From: Bradyrhizobium tropiciagri
GTDB taxonomy: Bacteria; Pseudomonadota; Alphaproteobacteria; Rhizobiales; Xanthobacteraceae
NCBI RefSeq assembly: GCF_018130505.1
Contig: NZ_JAFCKH010000002.1
Coordinates: 310,001-374,000 of the forward strand
Length of the DNA: 64,000 nt
Direction of reading: 5' to 3'
This document shows positions 59,884-64,000 of the stretch, piece by piece; the stretch's first letter is position 1; each line of letters opens with the position of its first letter. Both the position numbers and the translations under genes were made by a program. The notes beneath the pieces were generated by a model. The model made no database searches. It saw nothing but the letters and a program-made list of their open reading frames with translations, and had not been told where the DNA came from.

Positions 59884-60873
59884 TTACTCCACGTTGCGGA
59901 TGCGGTCGATCAGCGCCGAGATCGCCGGATCGCGCTCCGCCTTGGCGTAGATGCCAGCCATCGCCGCCTCGAACGGCCTGCGGTCGATATTCGATACGAT
60001 CTTGACGCCGGCGTCCTCCGCCTGTTTGCGCGAGCGCTCCTCGAGCTCCTTCCATCGCTCGCGCATATAGATGCTGGAGCGCTGCGCGGCCTCGCGGAAG
60101 ATCGTCTGCTCATCCGGCGACAGGCTGGCCCAGGCCTTCTGCGACATCACCAGCACTTCCGGGCTCACCGTGTGCATGGTCAGCGAATAGTTGCCGGCAT
60201 ATTTGTAGTGGCCGGTGGTGACGAAGGACGGCCAGTTGTTCTCGGCGCCGTCGATCAGCCTTGTCGCGAGCCCGGTCAGCACCTGGCCGTAGGGCATCTC
60301 GACCGGTTCGGCGCCGAGCGCGCGGATCATGTCCGACATCTGCTGCGACTGCTGCACGCGCACACGCAACCCCTTGAGGTCCTCGAGCGACCGCACCGGG
60401 CGGACGCTGTTGTAGATCGAGCGGGCGCCGGAATCGTAGAACGCCAGCCCGACGAAGCCATGCGATTCGAAGCTGTTCAGGATCTCGGTGCCGATCGGCC
60501 CGTCCAGCACCTTTCGCAGGTGCTCAAGCGATCGAAACAGGAACGGCATCGCCAGCACGTTCACGGACGGCACCATGGTCCCGATCAGCGCGACATTGGT
60601 CCGGTTGAGGTCGATGGCGCCGGCCCGGGTCTGTTCCAGCGTCTCCTTTTCCTCGCCGAGCTGGCGGGAGTGGAAGACCACCATCCGATGCCGGCCGCCG
60701 GTGCGTTCGGAGATCAGGTTGCCCATGTAATTCAGCGCCTGAACCGTCGGATAATCCTCGTTCTGAGTATCGGCGGTGCGGAATTCGCGCGCGAACGCGC
60801 CTGCCGAAACCGCCATGCACAGCAGCGTCGCGACAAGCGTTATGGTCCGCGAAAGGCCGGCGCGGCGGTACAC
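59884..60873 (-). CDS. TRAP-type substrate-binding protein (DctP family), likely sensory
   Basis: 329 residues. The signal peptide ends near SAGAFAR-E. DctP-family landmarks: LGEEKETLEQTRAGAIDLNR, LEDLKGLRVRVQQSQ with the carboxylate-binding Arg, and VEMPYGQVLTGLATRLIDGA followed by ENN. It binds a small organic acid in the periplasm. There is no DctQ or DctM permease nearby; instead three signalling genes follow in the same operon, so it likely presents ligand to the kinase. Start is GTG 60873 with GGGGAAG upstream. Confidence 0.92.
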   Translation of the reverse strand: MYRRAGLSRTITLVATLLCMAVSAGAFAREFRTADTQNEDYPTVQALNYMGNLISERTGGRHRMVVFHSRQLGEEKETLEQTRAGAIDLNRTNVALIGTMVPSVNVLAMPFLFRSLEHLRKVLDGPIGTEILNSFESHGFVGLAFYDSGARSIYNSVRPVRSLEDLKGLRVRVQQSQQMSDMIRALGAEPVEMPYGQVLTGLATRLIDGAENNWPSFVTTGHYKYAGNYSLTMHTVSPEVLVMSQKAWASLSPDEQTIFREAAQRSSIYMRERWKELEERSRKQAEDAGVKIVSNIDRRPFEAAMAGIYAKAERDPAISALIDRIRNVE

Positions 60874-61057
60874 AGGCTACACTTCCCCTTGTGATTTGTG
60901 TCTTGGGCGGGAGGAAAAGGTTCAACGGGTTGTTAGCAGAAAGCCGCTGCTTCGCCCATCAGCCAAACGTTAAATCGCAATGCAACCAAAGGCGCCCGAT
61001 TGCAACCGCGCGTATTGCGCCTTATGACGGCGTGTTGCCACCGGGAAACGGCTCATC

Positions 61058-62377
61058 GTGAACCTTGCCTTGAAAGTCCTGCAGCTTGCCGCCGCGGTCC
61101 TTCTGCTCCTGTCGCCGGCACATGCAGCGACCGAGATCATGTGGTGGCATGCGATGTCGGGCGAGCTCGGCAAGCAGGTCGAGAAGCTCGCCGCCGATTT
61201 CAACGCCACGCAATCCGACTACCGCATCGTGCCCGCCTACAAGGGCAACTACACCGAGACCGTCACCGCGGCGATCTTCGCCTTCCGCTCGCGCAGCCAG
61301 CCGGCGATCGTGCAGGTCAACGAGATCGCCACCGCGACCATGATGGCGGCGCGCGGCGCGATCTATCCGGTGTTCGAGTTGATGCGCGATCAGTCCGAGT
61401 CGTTCACGCCGGCGGCCTATCTGCCGGCAGTCGCCGGCTACTACGCCGATGTCCACGGCAACATGCTGTCGTTCCCGTTCAACGCCTCGACGCCGATCCT
61501 CTACTACAACAAGGACATGTTCCGCTCGGCGGGGCTCGATCCGAACGTCGCGCCGCGGACCTGGCCGGACGTCGGCGCGGCGGCGAAGCGGCTGCGCGCC
61601 GCGGGCATGATGTGCGGGCTGACCACGTCATGGCCGTCCTGGATCAATGTCGAGAATTTCTCCGCGTTCCACAATCTGCCGCTCGCGACCAAGGCCAACG
61701 GCTTCGGCGGGCTCGACGCCCAGCTGATCTTCAACAATCCGATCGTGGTGCGCCACATCGCGCAGCTCGCCGAATGGCAGAGCAGCAAGGCGTTCGACTT
61801 CAGCGGCCGCGGGCAGGCGGCCGAGCCGCGCTTCCAGAAGGGCGAATGCGGCATCTTCATCGGCTCCTCCGGCACCCGCGCCGACATCAGGGCCAATTCG
61901 AAATTCGAGGTCGGCTACGGCATGATGCCGTATGATCCCGACGTGCAGGGCGCGCCGCAGAACTCGATCATCGGCGGCGCCACGCTGTGGGTGCTGCGCG
62001 ACCGGCCGCGCGCCGAATATGCCGGCGTCGCGAAGTTCTTTTCTTATCTCTCGCGGCCCGAGGTGCAGGCCGCCTGGCATCAGAACACCGGCTATCTGCC
62101 GGTCACCCGCGCCGCGTTCGACCTGTCCCGCACGCAGGGCTTCTACGACCGCAGTCCCGGCGCCTCGATCTCGATCGAGGAGGTCACGCTGAAGACGCCG
62201 ACCGACAATTCCAGGGGCGTCCGCCTCGGATCGTTCGTCTTGATCCGCGACGTGATCGAGGACGAGCTCGAGCAGGTGTTCGCCGGCAAGCGCTCGGCAC
62301 AGGCCGCGATGGACAATGCGGTGGAGCGCGGCAACCGCCTGCTGCGCCAGTTCGAGCGCGCCAATCCGGACCGGTGA
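61058..62377 (+). CDS. ABC substrate-binding protein, UgpB-like (glycerol-3-phosphate)
   Basis: 439 residues. The signal peptide ends LSPAHAA. EIMWWHAMSGELGKQVEKLA, YKGNYTETVTAAIFAFRSRS, PAIVQVNEIATATMMAARGA, MLSFPFNASTPILYYNKDMF and SIIGGATLWVLRDRP follow the UgpB pattern closely. It would bind sn-glycerol-3-phosphate or its diesters in the periplasm. The usual ugpA, ugpE and ugpC do not follow; the next gene is a kinase after a repeat. Start is GTG 61058. It diverges from the TRAP/kinase operon across 184 bp. Confidence 0.9.
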   Translation: MNLALKVLQLAAAVLLLLSPAHAATEIMWWHAMSGELGKQVEKLAADFNATQSDYRIVPAYKGNYTETVTAAIFAFRSRSQPAIVQVNEIATATMMAARGAIYPVFELMRDQSESFTPAAYLPAVAGYYADVHGNMLSFPFNASTPILYYNKDMFRSAGLDPNVAPRTWPDVGAAAKRLRAAGMMCGLTTSWPSWINVENFSAFHNLPLATKANGFGGLDAQLIFNNPIVVRHIAQLAEWQSSKAFDFSGRGQAAEPRFQKGECGIFIGSSGTRADIRANSKFEVGYGMMPYDPDVQGAPQNSIIGGATLWVLRDRPRAEYAGVAKFFSYLSRPEVQAAWHQNTGYLPVTRAAFDLSRTQGFYDRSPGASISIEEVTLKTPTDNSRGVRLGSFVLIRDVIEDELEQVFAGKRSAQAAMDNAVERGNRLLRQFERANPDR

Positions 62378-62390
62378 GCATTGCAACTCC

Positions 62391-62477
62391 GTAGCCCGGA
62401 TGCAGCGAAGCGAAATCCGGGGCCGCTGTCTCCGTTGACGCAGAATCCCGGATTACGCTTCGCTCCAACCGGGCTAC
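62391..62477. repeat. palindromic repeat of the GTAGCCCGGATG type
   Basis: Begins GTAGCCCGGATGCAGCGAAG and ends CTTCGCTCCAACCGGGCTAC, with AATCCGGG / CCCGGATT inside. A left-half copy is at 21924-21949. It lies directly after the UgpB-like gene and could end its transcription. Confidence 0.85.
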
Positions 62478-62493
62478 AAGTTCATTCTTCGCA

Positions 62494-63450
62494 ATGACCA
62501 TCCTGCCACCGATCCCCGACTACGCCACCTACCGCGCCTGGCGCGGCGACACCGCGCGCTGGCTGCCGGTCGCGCGCGAGATCGCGGGCTCCCACGGGCT
62601 GCCCTGCACCGCGCCGCACGTCTTCGCGACCGGCACCAACCTCGTCGTAGGGCTCGACGGCGATCTGATCCTGAAGCTCTTCCCGCCGTTCCTGCGCCCG
62701 CAATTCATCTCCGAGCGCACCACGCTCGCGCAGCTCCGCGGCCGGCTCGGCATTCCGATCCCCGAGATCGTCGCCGAGGGCGAGCGCGACGGCTGGCCTT
62801 ATCTCGTCATCACCCGCCTAGAAGGGGTGGTCGGCTCGGAGGCGTGGCCCTCGCTCGCGGAAGCCGAAAAGGAGCGTGTGCTCGGCGAGATCGGCGCGGT
62901 CATCGCATCGGTGCAGCGTGTGCCGCCGGGCGCGCTGCTTGAAGCCGAGCCGCGCTGGGACGCCTTCATGCGCGGGCAGATCGCGCAGTGCCGGGCGCGT
63001 CACGCGCGGCTGGGGCTACCGGCAAAATTCCTCGCGGGATTCGACGATTTGCTGCGCGACGCCGCTGAGCTGATCCCGATGGATGCGCCGCCGGTGATCC
63101 TGACCGGCGAGTACATCCCGGAAAACTTCCTGCTGGCGCGCCGGGCGGACGGCTGGCACGTCGCCGGCCTGTTCGACTTCGGCGACATGCAGACCGGGTG
63201 GGGCGAGTACGACATGCTCGGGCCCAGCGCCTTCATGGCGGCCGGCCATCCGCGCCGCGTGCGCAGCCTGTTCGACGGCTTCGGCATTGCGCGCGCCGAT
63301 GTGACGTTCGCGCTGAAGCGGCGGCTGATGGCGCTCATGATGCTGCACCGGCACAGCGATCCGCTCGGCCACATCTGCATTCCGGGCTGGCCGGACAGGG
63401 CCGGCGACCTCGTCGAGCTGCAGGAACTGATCTGGCCGGGCGAAGCATGA
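62494..63450 (+). CDS. aminoglycoside-phosphotransferase-fold kinase with altered catalytic loop
   Basis: 318 residues. APH fold: N-lobe NLVVGLDGDLILKLFPPFLR, hinge WPYLVITRLEGVVG, C-lobe AGLFDFGDMQTGWGEYDMLG, whose FDFGD supplies the metal-binding Asp. The catalytic loop normally reads HGDxxxxN but here is TGEYIPEN: His is Thr and Asp is Glu, while Asn is kept. The true substrate is unknown; resistance should not be assumed. TTCTTCGCA precedes ATG 62494, a poor ribosome site. Confidence 0.82.
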   Translation: MTILPPIPDYATYRAWRGDTARWLPVAREIAGSHGLPCTAPHVFATGTNLVVGLDGDLILKLFPPFLRPQFISERTTLAQLRGRLGIPIPEIVAEGERDGWPYLVITRLEGVVGSEAWPSLAEAEKERVLGEIGAVIASVQRVPPGALLEAEPRWDAFMRGQIAQCRARHARLGLPAKFLAGFDDLLRDAAELIPMDAPPVILTGEYIPENFLLARRADGWHVAGLFDFGDMQTGWGEYDMLGPSAFMAAGHPRRVRSLFDGFGIARADVTFALKRRLMALMMLHRHSDPLGHICIPGWPDRAGDLVELQELIWPGEA

Positions 63451-63478
63451 CCGCCGCGCGGTCATGCTTAGCGGGCAA

Positions 63479-63955
63479 TCATCCCTTGGCCTGGATCAGC
63501 TTGGCCGCCCGCGCCAGCACGCCGGCGATCGAGGCCAGTCCGCTGTCGCCCCAGCCGGGTGCGTGGCCGGTTGCCTTGACCTGGCGCAATGCGCCTGCGA
63601 TCGCGGCCTGGCATTGCGTGATCGCGGAGACGGCTTCGGCCTTGCTGCTCGCCGAGCGCAGGCGGGTGGCCGCGGTTTGCAGGGCGCGCTGGGTCTCGGG
63701 GACCCGGACCGAGGAGATCTCGTTGCTCATGCGCTCGAGCACGTCCGCAACGCAGTTGTAGAGTGCCTTGCCGCGGCTGCTGCTGCAGGCGGAAAGCCCG
63801 GCATTCGCGTTCGCCGCCGCGGCGTTCAGCACTGCGGCCGCCGATGCCGGCCGATCCGCAAACAACGATGCCAGCAACACCAGTGCCGCCAGCGCCAGCA
63901 TCCGCATGCCGGCCGTCAGCCGCCCTTGTTCAAGTCCGTAAATGAATGTCGTCAT
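63479..63955 (-). CDS. secreted hypothetical helical protein
   Basis: 158 residues. A polar start (MTTFIYGLEQGRL) leads to a signal-type segment (MRMLALAALVLLASLFADRP) with cleavage near ASA-A. The mature part is helical and Ala/Ser-rich with three cysteines (LSACSSSRG, LYNCVADVLE, ITQCQAAIAG). AAAGGG stands 8 bases before ATG 63955, supporting this start, though 63901 would place the signal peptide at the N-terminus. No family recognised. Confidence 0.7.
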   Translation of the reverse strand: MTTFIYGLEQGRLTAGMRMLALAALVLLASLFADRPASAAAVLNAAAANANAGLSACSSSRGKALYNCVADVLERMSNEISSVRVPETQRALQTAATRLRSASSKAEAVSAITQCQAAIAGALRQVKATGHAPGWGDSGLASIAGVLARAAKLIQAKG

Positions 63956-64000
63956 TGTCCCAGCCCTTTCATTGATCGGAGTGGAGCATGACCGCCGAGC

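Overview
The window is a GC-rich (mid-60s %) alphaproteobacterial chromosome segment, most likely Bradyrhizobium or a close relative in the Nitrobacteraceae. The grounds are the chvI-chvG-hprK-EIIA(Man)-ptsH block, an ATP-type pckA, DUF2865 and DUF3369 proteins, many small rhizobial proteins, and several families of interspersed palindromic repeats that I associate with Bradyrhizobium. No rRNA, tRNA, CRISPR array, complete insertion sequence or prophage was seen.

Layout. 0-9 kb: a cut-off MscS channel, a K+/H+ antiporter, a proline-rich membrane protein, modABC for molybdate uptake, and two cell-wall enzymes (MepA, L,D-transpeptidase). 9-17 kb: a PAS-GGDEF-EAL protein with a degenerate cyclase site, a DUF1801 protein, TauE/SafE exporter, TetR regulator divergent from a sterol-desaturase-like enzyme, and a chemoreceptor. 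17-26 kb is the accessory part: a lower-GC hypothetical gene between two direct repeats, a LOG-family enzyme, an acyl-CoA-dehydrogenase-like oxidase and an MFS transporter with near-identical upstream regions, then a run of very small proteins and diverged repeats. 26-40 kb: lepA, a GT39-type membrane glycosyltransferase, the PTS/ChvGI regulatory block, a HugZ-like protein, a secreted TPR-CHAT protein, and pckA with a clear terminator. 40-50 kb: arginase, thioesterase, hydrolase, glycogen phosphorylase, a GIY-YIG nuclease inside perfect 33-bp inverted repeats, pyrE, GST and a LysE exporter. 50-64 kb: an orphan DndB-like gene with a phased three-repeat promoter, polA lacking all proofreading carboxylates, a four-gene signalling operon (TRAP-type binding protein, two histidine kinases, response regulator), a UgpB-like binding protein, an APH-fold kinase and a secreted protein.

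How the genes work together. ChvG/ChvI with HprK, EIIA(Man) and HPr form the regulatory PTS/acid-sensing node of Rhizobiales, and pckA is a known ChvI-linked target usually found next to chvI; here two genes separate them. ModA, ModB and ModC form one ABC transporter. The TRAP-type protein probably reports ligand to the kinases of its own operon, because no TRAP permease is visible. The best candidates for something undescribed are the GIY-YIG/inverted-repeat unit with a related gene-less copy 3 kb away, the DndB-like orphan with 21-bp phased operator repeats, and the paralogous ~25-32-residue membrane micropeptides.
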